Shown piece by piece: positions 7,896-16,191 of a stretch of 64,000 nt of DNA. Source of the stretch: UBA2040 sp041751955 (GTDB lineage Bacteria; Bacteroidota; Bacteroidia; Flavobacteriales_D; Crocinitomicaceae); assembly GCA_041751955.1 (NCBI GenBank), contig JBGSIB010000075.1:50590-114589 (forward strand). Reading direction: 5' to 3'. Position numbers and translations under genes: made by a program. The first letter of the stretch is position 1; each line of letters starts with the position of its first letter. Under the pieces are notes generated by a model that had not been told where the DNA came from, made no database searches, and saw only the letters and a program-made list of their open reading frames with translations.

Positions 7896-8566
7896 TTTTT
7901 CGAATTCTTTTTATCGTATTGTTTTTGAAGCAAAGCGATGTGTTCTTTCATTCGGCGAACCATACCTTCTGAGTCTCCTCTTAAAACCATTCTTAGGTGA
8001 TTTTGTTTATCGAGCAACAACATTAATTCCTGAAAAGCTTGTCCACCATAAAATTCGTCGCCTTCTTGCAGCAAATTCTGATTGTTTCTTTTGAAATCGT
8101 AAACTGTTTTTGCATCGCCTTTCGCCAAAATCCAAATATTCGGATCATAGTTGGCAACGCGATCTTTCAGCATAGCATCCAAAGTAGATAAATCTTCCAA
8201 TGGATTGCCAGCACCGTCCGTTGCAAATGAAATGATACGAACCTGTTTCAGTTTCTTGTGCTTGTTGGCATAAATGTGCTGGTAAATTCCTTGATTCAAA
8301 TGAAAGAAAGAAATAGCACAACTATCAGGACAAGTTTGTTGTATTGTCGTTAACAGCACCACATCTCCTGCGAAATCTTTGGAGCTTCTTTTTTTGCCTT
8401 TGGCATCAATGAAAGTATAATTCTTGGCTTGACCAAAATCATCCAACTCCTTGAATTTATTCTCGCAACTTCGCGTTGAAAAGAAAACCAATAAAAAAGC
8501 CGGTCCAAATAAAAGTAGAAAAGCTAATGCTACTTTCATTCGTCCGGCATTCGTTTTTTTTGCCAT
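7892..8566 (-). CDS. SCO-like thioredoxin-fold protein lacking the copper-ligand histidine
   Basis: 224 aa with one N-terminal membrane helix (residues ~11-30), then a periplasmic thioredoxin-like domain with TCPDSC (Cys79-xxx-Cys83), the SCO CxxxC pattern. Where true SCO proteins have H-S/T-x-x-x-L-V-D, this protein has AFQELMLLLD, so the third copper ligand is absent. A thiol-disulfide role, for example reducing subunit II or the partner SCO, is more likely than copper delivery, but this is inferred. It sits between oxidase subunit IV and the canonical SCO gene, overlapping the latter by 4 bp. Confidence 0.75.
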   Translation of the reverse strand: MAKKTNAGRMKVALAFLLLFGPAFLLVFFSTRSCENKFKELDDFGQAKNYTFIDAKGKKRSSKDFAGDVVLLTTIQQTCPDSCAISFFHLNQGIYQHIYANKHKKLKQVRIISFATDGAGNPLEDLSTLDAMLKDRVANYDPNIWILAKGDAKTVYDFKRNNQNLLQEGDEFYGGQAFQELMLLLDKQNHLRMVLRGDSEGMVRRMKEHIALLQKQYDKKNSKK

Positions 8567-8578
8567 TATTTGAGTACG

Positions 8579-8947
8579 TTAAACGCTGTATTTACCAACG
8601 GCTGCGCCGATATAGACTCCTTCGGTTAAGGCAATGAAAATTAGATAAATGATTAAGACGATATAAGGCGCCAAAATCATGTATTTCAATACTTTTTTCT
8701 CGTCACCCAAGTGCATGAAAGTCAAAACGATGTATCCCGCTTTCAAAAGAGTCAAGGCGATAAAAGTCAATTTAACATAAGGCCACGCAGCACTATCTTG
8801 CTTAATCATGGCGCCTAAAAACACCTCAACAGCTGTAATAACGGTTAACAGTATGGTTACGAACCAAATTTTCTTTCTGATTTTCTTTCCTGCTTCCTCG
8901 TCGTGGTGGGTGTACAAGGAGTATTCTATAACGTCATCTCTTTCCAT
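8579..8947 (-). CDS. Cytochrome c oxidase subunit IV (prokaryotic COX4/CtaF type)
   Basis: 122 aa: a charged N-terminal tail, then three membrane helices (about 27-46, 55-78 and 88-112). The second carries LTLLKAGYIVLTFMHLGDEK, which matches the 'KA-x-x-V-x-x-x-F-M-H-L' pattern of the small bacterial subunit IV. It stabilises the heme-copper oxidase core in the inner membrane. It lies 30 bp after a subunit III gene and 12 bp before the SCO-like gene on the same strand. Confidence 0.88.
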   Translation of the reverse strand: MERDDVIEYSLYTHHDEEAGKKIRKKIWFVTILLTVITAVEVFLGAMIKQDSAAWPYVKLTFIALTLLKAGYIVLTFMHLGDEKKVLKYMILAPYIVLIIYLIFIALTEGVYIGAAVGKYSV

Positions 8948-8977
8948 AATCGATGTTTTATGCTTTTAGTAATTTTA

Positions 8978-10006
8978 TTAAACGAGGTAGAAGAATGTAA
9001 ATACAAACACCCATACTAAATCGACAAAGTGCCAGTACAATCCTGTTTTTTCTACCATTTCGTAGTGACCTCTTGAGTGGTACGTTCCTTTCATTACACC
9101 CAACAAAATAATGATGTTGATGATAACTCCAGAAAATACGTGGAATCCGTGGAAACCAGTGATGAAGAAAAAGAATTGTCCGTATTGTTGAGGACCATAT
9201 TCGTTTTGCTCTAAATTCGCTCCGTAAATCACTTTGTTTTTCTCACCGCTATTGATGATAGATCCGTATAAATCACATGCTGGTTTGCCATCAAGAACGT
9301 CTCCTATTTTGTTTTTCGAACCGTCTTTTTTGATAACCAATTTCACATCGTGGTCTGCTTCTTTTTGAACGGAAGCAATCGTGCCATCGTGCAAGGTAAT
9401 TTTACCATCCTTTAGGTGGCCACCTGCTGCTGCATGTTGGAAGGTGTGCAACAAATCATCTGTGATTTTCTCACCTTTTTTGGTGTGATGAGTTCCAGGT
9501 TCAAGAACCGTGAAACTTTTAATTTCACCAAAATGACCTTTTACAATTGCTTGTGATCCGTCAGCTAATTCTACTTTTCCAAATTCAGAACCGTGAATAA
9601 AGTGACTCCACTCCCAAGCTTGTGAACCAACAAAGAAAAATCCTCCGATAATTGTTGCTGCCAACCATTTTGTAACACCTTTTCTGTCCATTCGGTGACC
9701 AGCTTCAACGGCCAATACCATGGTTACAGAAGAAACAATCAAAATGAAAGTCATCAAGGCAACATACAAAAGTGGATAACCATGTCCCAAGAAAGGCATT
9801 GAGTTAAAAGTTTCCTCACCAATTGGCCATGCATCCTGTGCATCGTGGCGTGTGAAACCATAGGCAATTAGCAATCCACCAAAGGTTAATGCATCCGATA
9901 CCAAGAAAAACCACATCATTAGTTTTCCGTAACTCGTTGCGAATGGAGATACTTTACCTCCCCATGGAGAATCTGAGCTAAGTTCGTGTGAAGCGTGTCC
10001 AGCCAT
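8978..10006 (-). CDS. Cytochrome c oxidase subunit III, with a large periplasmic/loop insert
   Basis: 342 aa against ~200 for a five-helix subunit III. Membrane helices are near residues 27-49, 78-100, 113-133, 276-301 and 323-341. Helix 3 contains Glu132 (GSQAWEWSHF), the conserved carboxylate of subunit III, and the last part has GFHGFHVFSG and YWHFVDLVWVFVFT, both hallmarks of the family. The extra mass is a soluble insert of ~135 residues (about 140-275), rich in Lys/Asp/Gly, between helices 3 and 4. Subunit III keeps the proton and oxygen pathways of subunit I stable. A second subunit III gene lies 24 bp upstream. Confidence 0.93.
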   Translation of the reverse strand: MAGHASHELSSDSPWGGKVSPFATSYGKLMMWFFLVSDALTFGGLLIAYGFTRHDAQDAWPIGEETFNSMPFLGHGYPLLYVALMTFILIVSSVTMVLAVEAGHRMDRKGVTKWLAATIIGGFFFVGSQAWEWSHFIHGSEFGKVELADGSQAIVKGHFGEIKSFTVLEPGTHHTKKGEKITDDLLHTFQHAAAGGHLKDGKITLHDGTIASVQKEADHDVKLVIKKDGSKNKIGDVLDGKPACDLYGSIINSGEKNKVIYGANLEQNEYGPQQYGQFFFFITGFHGFHVFSGVIINIIILLGVMKGTYHSRGHYEMVEKTGLYWHFVDLVWVFVFTFFYLV

Positions 10007-10030
10007 TATTCAATAATTTTTTTTGCAAGT

Positions 10031-11089
10031 TTAATGAATAAAAAGCAAAAAGAGTAATAAATAAACCCACAATAGGCCTAAAAAATGCCAGAAAATTGAG
10101 CCAGTTGTTAAACTCATATGTTCACCAGATGTAAATCTACCTGAAAATGAACGAATTGTAAGCGTTAAGAGGTAAATTAACGTAACAAGAACATGTCCCA
10201 AATGAAGAATGGTAATGATGAATAAAAAGGAACTTGCGGTGTCGGCAGTTTCTGTTGCTTTCAACTGTAAATAATTGTCGAGTTTTTTACCTTTCCACAT
10301 CAAGGTACGTTTTTTATATTCTAAAGCTTTTCCCTTGTAATAGATATTGAAGTCTTTACCCAATTCACCTCGAGCAAAAAAGTCTCCGCGTGAATCACGA
10401 ACATTCAAAGCCAACTGATGCAAACGCAGTCTATCCGTATAATTAAATACTTCTCCATCGTCTTTTTTCAAACGATCATTCAAGTAGGAAACAGGTGCTT
10501 GCTGGAAATATAGAATGAAAGGCTTTGCGTAATTGTTCACTTTGAAAGGTTTATCCTCTTCTAAGGTCAAAAATTGTGACATAAATTTTTGCAATTCTTT
10601 CATTTGACTTTCCGTGAGGTTTTTCCCTTTCAATTTGAAGCTATTGCCATCTACTTCAATGAAAGCGCCCTTGTATTTTACTTCAAAATAATCGCCGTAT
10701 CGACCATCGGTAACGATAACATGGTTGTTCACAGGTTGTATTCCTCTGTCTACTAGCTCACCATATCCCTTGAATTGAAAAAATACAAATGCAATACCCA
10801 ACAAAAAGGTGAGTAACATGTACATTTTCATCCCTTTTTGGTTATCCTTACGAATATTGCGAATGGCCATGATGAACGTCAAACTGGATAAAAGTATAAC
10901 TGCTGTGCTTATCCAAAATCCTTTTGGCATAGGAGCTTTAACCCAAAATGAATCACCCATCATCACTAAATAGGCTGAGGTAAATCCAGCAAATAACATG
11001 ACTACACTGAAAATACCAATGTAAACGAGATTCTTTTTCATTTTCAAACGAATCTCAGGGTCCAACTCTTGATCGAAATCTTGTCTCAT
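10031..11089 (-). CDS. Second cytochrome c oxidase subunit III-family protein, with insert
   Basis: 352 aa with five membrane helices near 20-44, 58-76, 89-106, 286-311 and 330-351. The last two match subunit III (ILHLGHVLVTLIY, FWHFLGLLWVYLLLF). A soluble insert of ~175 residues (108-283) separates helices 3 and 4, placed as in the neighbouring paralogue but unrelated by eye. At the position of the conserved Glu in helix 3 it has FFQFKGY, i.e. Gln105. Paired subunit III genes in one operon are known in Bacteroidota oxidases. The two may form a pseudo-dimer in one complex or serve different assemblies. Confidence 0.85.
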   Translation of the reverse strand: MRQDFDQELDPEIRLKMKKNLVYIGIFSVVMLFAGFTSAYLVMMGDSFWVKAPMPKGFWISTAVILLSSLTFIMAIRNIRKDNQKGMKMYMLLTFLLGIAFVFFQFKGYGELVDRGIQPVNNHVIVTDGRYGDYFEVKYKGAFIEVDGNSFKLKGKNLTESQMKELQKFMSQFLTLEEDKPFKVNNYAKPFILYFQQAPVSYLNDRLKKDDGEVFNYTDRLRLHQLALNVRDSRGDFFARGELGKDFNIYYKGKALEYKKRTLMWKGKKLDNYLQLKATETADTASSFLFIITILHLGHVLVTLIYLLTLTIRSFSGRFTSGEHMSLTTGSIFWHFLGLLWVYLLLFLLFIH

Positions 11090-11103
11090 TTTTTTATTTT
11101 TTA

Positions 11104-11967
11104 TTAAGGTATTGCTGCTTCAATTTTATCAAAAACATACACGAATTGTATGATTGGTAAATAAACAAACGAAGCGAACATAAGTTTTCTTGCGTCTTTA
11201 TCGTCAAGGGTCAAAAACAGTTTGTAAGCTAATAAAAAGAACCAACCACCAATGAATGTTGCAATGACCAAAGTCCAAGTTCCTGTCATATCCAACCACC
11301 AAGGCAGCAAACTAAAAGGAATCAAAGCCAAGGAATAAAGTGCGATTTGAAAAGCCGATTCTTTGGATTTGCCTTTTTTAGACGGAAGTAAGCTGAATCC
11401 GCCAGCACGATAATCTGCGTCAACGACCCAAGCAATGGCCCAGAAATGCGGAAATTGCCATGTGAATTGAACGAAAAACAAGATGCCTGGTACAAAACCA
11501 AATTCACCAGTTGAAGCAATGGCACCGAGCATGGGCGGAATTGCTCCTGGAAAAGCACCGACAAATACTGCCCACGGTGTTTTTCGTTTGAGTGGTGTGT
11601 ATATAAATACGTAAGAAATGTATGCTCCTAATCCTAAAAGGCATGAAGCCATATTCAATTGCGCTAACATGAAAAGTCCGACGGCCAAAGAAACAATCAC
11701 AACAGTGTAGGCTTCTTGAAGCGACATTTCCTTTGTTGGTAAAGGACGTTTGGCTGTTCGTTTCATTAGGCCGTCAATATCTTTTTCCCATATTTGATTG
11801 GAACCGTTAGACGCTGCTGTTACTAACATTCCGCCGACCATGAGCAAAAAGATTTCATACAAGTCGTCACCGTGATTGAACAAATAACCAGAGAGTGCAG
11901 AAATGACAACCAAAAACGACAGACGGAATTTGGTAAAGGAAATGTATTGTTTCAACTTATTCGGCAC
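11104..11967 (-). CDS. ctaB: Protoheme IX farnesyltransferase (heme O synthase)
   Basis: 287 aa, the normal length, with 7-9 membrane helices. The first Asp-rich prenyl-diphosphate motif reads NQIWEKDIDGLMKRTAKRPL (residues 57-76), the exact N-x-x-x-D-x-x-x-D...RT-x-R-P pattern of UbiA-type heme O synthases; the second polar loop reads WAIAWVVDADYRAGG. It attaches farnesyl to heme b, making heme O for A-type oxidases. The start is GTG at 11967. It leads the oxidase operon, with a promoter element at 11994-12001. No ctaA is visible in the window. Confidence 0.95.
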   Translation of the reverse strand: MPNKLKQYISFTKFRLSFLVVISALSGYLFNHGDDLYEIFLLMVGGMLVTAASNGSNQIWEKDIDGLMKRTAKRPLPTKEMSLQEAYTVVIVSLAVGLFMLAQLNMASCLLGLGAYISYVFIYTPLKRKTPWAVFVGAFPGAIPPMLGAIASTGEFGFVPGILFFVQFTWQFPHFWAIAWVVDADYRAGGFSLLPSKKGKSKESAFQIALYSLALIPFSLLPWWLDMTGTWTLVIATFIGGWFFLLAYKLFLTLDDKDARKLMFASFVYLPIIQFVYVFDKIEAAIP

Positions 11968-11993
11968 GGCGAAAAATGTTTTTTATTGCGGTG

Positions 11994-12001
11994 CAAATTT
12001 A
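11994..12001 (-). promoter_or_regulatory. -7 element of the ctaB-oxidase operon
   Basis: Minus-strand TAAATTTG fits TAnnTTTG and ends 26 bp before the GTG start of ctaB. It is divergent with the promoter at 12055-12062. Confidence 0.6.
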
Positions 12002-12054
12002 CGGATTTAATTTGCGTTAAATGGAAACCAATATCACACAAAATAGATTTATTC

Positions 12055-12062
12055 TATATTTG
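12055..12062 (+). promoter_or_regulatory. -7 element of the GT2 gene
   Basis: TATATTTG followed by C, a perfect TAnnTTTGC, ending 17 bp before the ATG at 12080. Confidence 0.7.
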
Positions 12063-12079
12063 CGGCACAAAACTAAAAA

Positions 12080-12799
12080 ATGAGTATTCAAAAGCTTTCC
12101 ATCTTAATTCCTGCTTACAACGAAGAGAACACCATTCAAGTCATTTTAGACAAGATTCAAGAAGTAGAACTGGTGCATAATATTCAAAAAGAGATCGTCA
12201 TTGTGAATGATTGTTCGACGGATGCAACCGTGCAAAAAGTAGAAGAATACATGGCGAATCATCCCCAGATGGATATCCGATTTTTTTCTCAAGAGGTAAA
12301 TCAGGGAAAAGGAGCTGCGATCAATCGTGCGATTAAAGAGTGCACAGGTGATTATATGATAGTTCAAGATGCTGATTTAGAGTACGATCCAAACGAGTAC
12401 AACTTGCTGTTGAAACCCGTCTTCATGGACAATGCCGATGTAGTTTATGGATCCAGATTTGTTGGTTCACAACCACACAGAATTCTGTTTTTCTGGCATT
12501 CTATTGGAAATAAAATGTTGACGACAATGTCCAACATGATGACCAATTTGAACTTAACGGACATGGAAACTTGCTACAAATTAATTCGTTGTTCGATAGC
12601 CAAAGGCATTGTAATCAAGGAAAACCGTTTTGGTATTGAGCCTGAAATTACCGCGAAATTGGCCAAAATAAAAGGTATTCGCATTTATGAAGTTGGTATT
12701 TCTTATTACGGAAGAACGTACGAAGAAGGCAAAAAAATTGGCTGGAAAGATGGCTTCAGAGCCATTTGGTGTATTTTAAAGTATCGTTTTTCGAGTTAA
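12080..12799 (+). CDS. Family 2 glycosyltransferase, dolichol-/polyprenyl-phosphate mannose synthase-like
   Basis: 239 aa, one soluble GT-A domain with no C-terminal membrane helices. IPAYNEENTIQVILDKI (residues ~9-25) starts the nucleotide-binding fold, EIVIVNDCSTDAT holds the first Asp motif, and VQDADLEYDPNEY holds the DxD-like metal site. RFGIEPEITAKL and VGISYYGRTYEEGKKIGWKDG match DPM1-type transferases. The expected reaction is transfer of a sugar from a nucleotide-sugar to polyprenyl phosphate. That product could be a donor for GT-C enzymes such as the one at 2790-4343, but the link is only inferred. It stands alone. Confidence 0.9.
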   Translation: MSIQKLSILIPAYNEENTIQVILDKIQEVELVHNIQKEIVIVNDCSTDATVQKVEEYMANHPQMDIRFFSQEVNQGKGAAINRAIKECTGDYMIVQDADLEYDPNEYNLLLKPVFMDNADVVYGSRFVGSQPHRILFFWHSIGNKMLTTMSNMMTNLNLTDMETCYKLIRCSIAKGIVIKENRFGIEPEITAKLAKIKGIRIYEVGISYYGRTYEEGKKIGWKDGFRAIWCILKYRFSS

Positions 12800-12801
12800 C
12801 T

Positions 12802-12840
12802 CCGGATTGGCGGATTTCGGATTGACGGATTTCGGATTTT
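12802..12840. repeat. GGATT-type short tandem array
   Basis: Alternating GGATTGGC / GGATTTC / GGATTGAC words just after the GT2 stop codon, related to the array at 4956-4986. Confidence 0.7.
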
Positions 12841-12884
12841 GAGGGGGGATCTAATTAGAGTAGCATAAATCTGACTTTTGGACA

Positions 12885-12920
12885 AAAAAAAACGAATCAG
12901 CGCTAAGCATAATTCGTTTT
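12885..12920. terminator. Bidirectional terminator between GT2 gene and queA
   Basis: AAAACGAAT (12889-12897) pairs with ATTCGTTTT (12912-12920) around a 14-nt loop, with A-tract on one side and T-tract on the other. It serves the two convergent genes. Confidence 0.8.
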
Positions 12921-12943
12921 CAGTAATTTGATAATTCTTATTT

Positions 12944-14002
12944 CTACAAGATCAACATCGCATCTCCATAAGAGTAAAAACGATATTTCTCTTTCACTGC
13001 TTCTTTATAGGCTTCGTGCATCAAATCATGTCCAACGAAAGCAGAGATCATCATTAACAATGTAGACAATGGCGTATGGAAATTGGTAATCATGCAATTG
13101 GCAATGCTGAAATCGTAAGGAGGGAAGATGAATTTATTGGTCCATCCTGAATAGGTGTTCAATGTTCCTTCCGTCGATACAGATGTTTCAATTGTTCTCA
13201 TTACTGTCGTTCCAACAGCACAAACGCGCTTTTTGTTGCGGATACCTTTGTTGACGATTTCTGTACATTTTTTGTCAATAATCGCTTGTTCAGAATCCAT
13301 TTTGTGTTTGGTCAAATCTTCAACTTCCACTGAACGGAAAGTTCCCAGACCAATATGTAAGGTAATTTCTGCAAAGTTCACGCCTTTTAATTCCAATCGT
13401 TTCATCAGTTCGCGTGAGAAGTGCAATCCTGCTGTTGGTGCAGCAACGGCTCCCTCTTCCTTAGCGAAAATAGTTTGGTAACGCTCTTCGTCTTCAGGTT
13501 CAACAGCGCGTTTGATATATTTTGGAAGCGGCGTTTCGCCTAATTCTGTGATTTTCGCTTTGAATTCTTCATACGTTCCATCAAAAAGGAAGCGCAAAGT
13601 ACGCCCTCTTGAAGTGGTGTTGTCAATTACCTCAGCTACCAATGAATCATCATCGCCAAAGTACAACTTGTTTCCTATTCTAATTTTTCGAGCCGGATCA
13701 ACCAATACGTCCCAAAGCAAACTTTCTCTGTTCAATTCGCGGAGCAAGAAAACTTCAATTTTCGCACCTGTTTTTTCTTTGTTTCCGTACATTCGGGCAG
13801 GAAAAACTTTCGTGTTGTTCATTATCATCACGTCGTCTTCACTAAAATAATTGATGACATCCTTGAACATGCGGTGTTCAATTTTTCCCGTATCACGATG
13901 AATGACCATCAAACGGGCTTCATCACGGTTATCCGAAGGATATTCGGCAATCAATTCCTCTGGCAGGTCGAAATTGAATTCGGAAAGTTTCATTTTACTC
14001 AT
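12944..14002 (-). CDS. queA: S-adenosylmethionine:tRNA ribosyltransferase-isomerase
   Basis: 352 aa, the family's usual size. The N-terminus FNFDLPEELIAEYPSDNRDEARLM is diagnostic, as are EGAVAAPTAGLHFSRELM (the QueA 'APTAGLHF' motif) and HIGLGTFRSVEVEDLTKHKM. YSYGDAMLIL closes the protein. QueA moves the ribosyl group of SAM onto 7-aminomethyl-7-deazaguanine in the wobble position of tRNAs with GUN anticodons, the penultimate step of queuosine synthesis. The start could also be Met4. A promoter element is at 14031-14038. No other queuosine genes are nearby. Confidence 0.97.
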   Translation of the reverse strand: MSKMKLSEFNFDLPEELIAEYPSDNRDEARLMVIHRDTGKIEHRMFKDVINYFSEDDVMIMNNTKVFPARMYGNKEKTGAKIEVFLLRELNRESLLWDVLVDPARKIRIGNKLYFGDDDSLVAEVIDNTTSRGRTLRFLFDGTYEEFKAKITELGETPLPKYIKRAVEPEDEERYQTIFAKEEGAVAAPTAGLHFSRELMKRLELKGVNFAEITLHIGLGTFRSVEVEDLTKHKMDSEQAIIDKKCTEIVNKGIRNKKRVCAVGTTVMRTIETSVSTEGTLNTYSGWTNKFIFPPYDFSIANCMITNFHTPLSTLLMMISAFVGHDLMHEAYKEAVKEKYRFYSYGDAMLIL

Positions 14003-14030
14003 GTGTACAGTATTTTTTCAAAAAAGAGTG

Positions 14031-14038
14031 CAAAGTTA
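14031..14038 (-). promoter_or_regulatory. -7 element of queA
   Basis: Minus-strand TAACTTTG matches TAnnTTTG, about 28 bp before the queA start. Confidence 0.6.
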
Positions 14039-14090
14039 ATAAAAATTGTCCGCTGTTTCTCTCTAAAATCGCATGGAGAGGAATAATATT

Positions 14091-15971
14091 TTAAAGTGCT
14101 TTGAACTGACGGTACAATTCCACCAGATATGCCCGACAAATAAACGATTGCTTCTTGAGATTTTCAGTTGAATAATTTTGGTCCAGATAGTTCTTAAGAT
14201 CTAGGTTGTAACTGAAATTTCCTTCTTTTGTGATCCAGCCATATCCTCTTGTTACAGTGTGTAATGCAAATGATTTTGTACTTGGATTAAGCATGTCTTT
14301 ACTCCAAGGGTAGGCACTTGCATCACGCTTCATTTGTTTGAGCAGTGTTGTAACAATATCATTTTGGCTACCAACAATATCCACTTTTTTGCCTCGGAAT
14401 TCAGGTTTCAAGGCCTCTCCGAAGAAAAGCAATGGGATATGGAAATAACTTCCGTGATTCGGATCGTTTTTATCGGGCGTGGTGTGACCATGGTCGGCAA
14501 CAATAATAAATAAAGTGTTTTTGTACCATTTTTCTTTTTTACATTTTTCAAGAAATTGATGCAAGGATTCATCAGCATAAATCATGCTATTCATGTATTC
14601 TTGCTCAGCTCCAGTGAAAGTTTGATTTTTTCTTTTTGGAAAATCATACGGGGAATGTGTGCTGCCGGTGAAGGCACATTGTAGGAAAGGTTCTTTTGTT
14701 TGGTTGATGTTATTCAGAAAGTACTTGTAAAGATCTTCATCGTAAAAATTCAAACGACCTCGAGGTAATCCTTTTGGGAAATCGTTTTCATCTTCTACAG
14801 AATCAAAGCCATGGTCGGTGAAAAAACTACCGATGTTTCCATATTTTAAATCGCCACTAAAAACGTAGCCAGAGTAGTATCCCAATTTCTTTAAATCTTC
14901 ATTCAGAGCAGGCAGTTTGCGATGTTTTTCGGGTTGCATGGACATGGAAATTTCTGGTAGAGCAGGAAATCCACCAAAAATAGTGGCATTGCCAATTTCC
15001 GATGTTCCACCATTGGCATAAAATTCCGTAAACAAAATTCCCTCTTCACTCAATTTGTCAAAATAGGGCGTTACGCCGCCATTTCCAGTAATGGATTTTA
15101 TAGCATTGGCCGACCAACCCTCTAGCACGATGAAAACAAAGTTGGGTTTTTCAACTGCTAAAATATGATATGAAGTATCACTTGCGGTTGTGTACAATGA
15201 GTTTTTGATTTTTAATGCTTTATCGTAGTTCATCTTAGGAAACACGTCATCTAAGTTATTGCGACGATACAAAAGATAACTTTTTGCAAAATAGTAGCTT
15301 GAATTGACACTCAAATCGTTGGCTACACTTACTTTACTGTAATAGGCTGCATCGATATTAATCGGAATGGACTGCAATCCGCCACGTAATAAAAGTATAA
15401 GTAAGGGTGCCAAAACTAAAAATGTACCAAATGAAGTTAAACGAGCTGACCATTTTTGATTTTCATTTTCTGAAAATTGCTGTTTAAAAAGTTTTTTCGA
15501 GAAAAAATAGGCGCTGACAATTCCCAAAATGGTATAAAGTGCAAACCAAAAGACCATTTTCCAACTAGCGGTGCGACCTACTTCATCTGGATGGGCTAAA
15601 TGGGTAAATACACGTGAGCTCAATTTGTGGTTCCACTCAGGATAAGTATTAATTTCTCCTGCGTGGATAAAGACAACTACGAAAACGATAAAACCAAAAA
15701 CAATCAAGAAGATTCTCTTCAGAATTTTTCCACCTCCAACTTTCCAAAGTGTATAGAGTAAAAATGGAATTATTGACAGCATGGCAGCGGCAGATAGATC
15801 CAAGCGGAAGGAATAAATGAAAGATTTAAAAACTTCCAACCATCCCGCTTGACTTACCTTTCCAGCATTGTGCATCATAAACAGGAGTCGCATTACGTCG
15901 AAGAGCAAAATCCAAAATAGGAGAAGTGTGATGACGAAAAAAAAGCTTGATTTTATGGAATTCCAAATCAT
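14091..15971 (-). CDS. LTA synthase-like sulfatase / phosphoglycerol transferase family membrane protein
   Basis: 626 aa: five N-terminal membrane helices (to ~residue 198), then an extracytoplasmic alkaline-phosphatase-fold domain. FVFIVLEGWSANAI supplies the metal-binding Glu284, ANGGTSEIGNATIFGG supplies the nucleophile Thr323, and IIVADHGHTTPD supplies the Asp-His pair near residue 494. The architecture is that of LtaS/OpgB-type enzymes that move phosphoglycerol or phosphoethanolamine onto glycans or lipids; a Gram-negative host makes teichoic acid unlikely, so the true acceptor is open. I chose the ATG at 15971: the longer TTG start at 15980 would lie inside the -7 element. Confidence 0.85.
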   Translation of the reverse strand: MIWNSIKSSFFFVITLLLFWILLFDVMRLLFMMHNAGKVSQAGWLEVFKSFIYSFRLDLSAAAMLSIIPFLLYTLWKVGGGKILKRIFLIVFGFIVFVVVFIHAGEINTYPEWNHKLSSRVFTHLAHPDEVGRTASWKMVFWFALYTILGIVSAYFFSKKLFKQQFSENENQKWSARLTSFGTFLVLAPLLILLLRGGLQSIPINIDAAYYSKVSVANDLSVNSSYYFAKSYLLYRRNNLDDVFPKMNYDKALKIKNSLYTTASDTSYHILAVEKPNFVFIVLEGWSANAIKSITGNGGVTPYFDKLSEEGILFTEFYANGGTSEIGNATIFGGFPALPEISMSMQPEKHRKLPALNEDLKKLGYYSGYVFSGDLKYGNIGSFFTDHGFDSVEDENDFPKGLPRGRLNFYDEDLYKYFLNNINQTKEPFLQCAFTGSTHSPYDFPKRKNQTFTGAEQEYMNSMIYADESLHQFLEKCKKEKWYKNTLFIIVADHGHTTPDKNDPNHGSYFHIPLLFFGEALKPEFRGKKVDIVGSQNDIVTTLLKQMKRDASAYPWSKDMLNPSTKSFALHTVTRGYGWITKEGNFSYNLDLKNYLDQNYSTENLKKQSFICRAYLVELYRQFKAL

Positions 15972-15977
15972 GGGGTG

Positions 15978-15985
15978 CAAAGTTA
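15978..15985 (-). promoter_or_regulatory. -7 element of the LTA-synthase-like gene
   Basis: Minus-strand TAACTTTG ends 6 bp before the ATG at 15971, implying a very short or absent 5' leader. Confidence 0.55.
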
Positions 15986-16191
15986 AAAGAAAGGAGTTTA
16001 TCAGAACCCTTTTAATAGCGCTTTACCTTTGCGAGAGAATGCGAGTCCTGACTTTCGAGATGGCAAATTAGAAGCTCCGAGCGTTTAAAACGCTAATTAT
16101 TGTTGAGTTAAATAAATTCTATTTATTTAAAAATTGATGAGGAATTAAAAGGGATAGCTAAAAACTACCCCTCTTGATTTTACTTTTTTTT

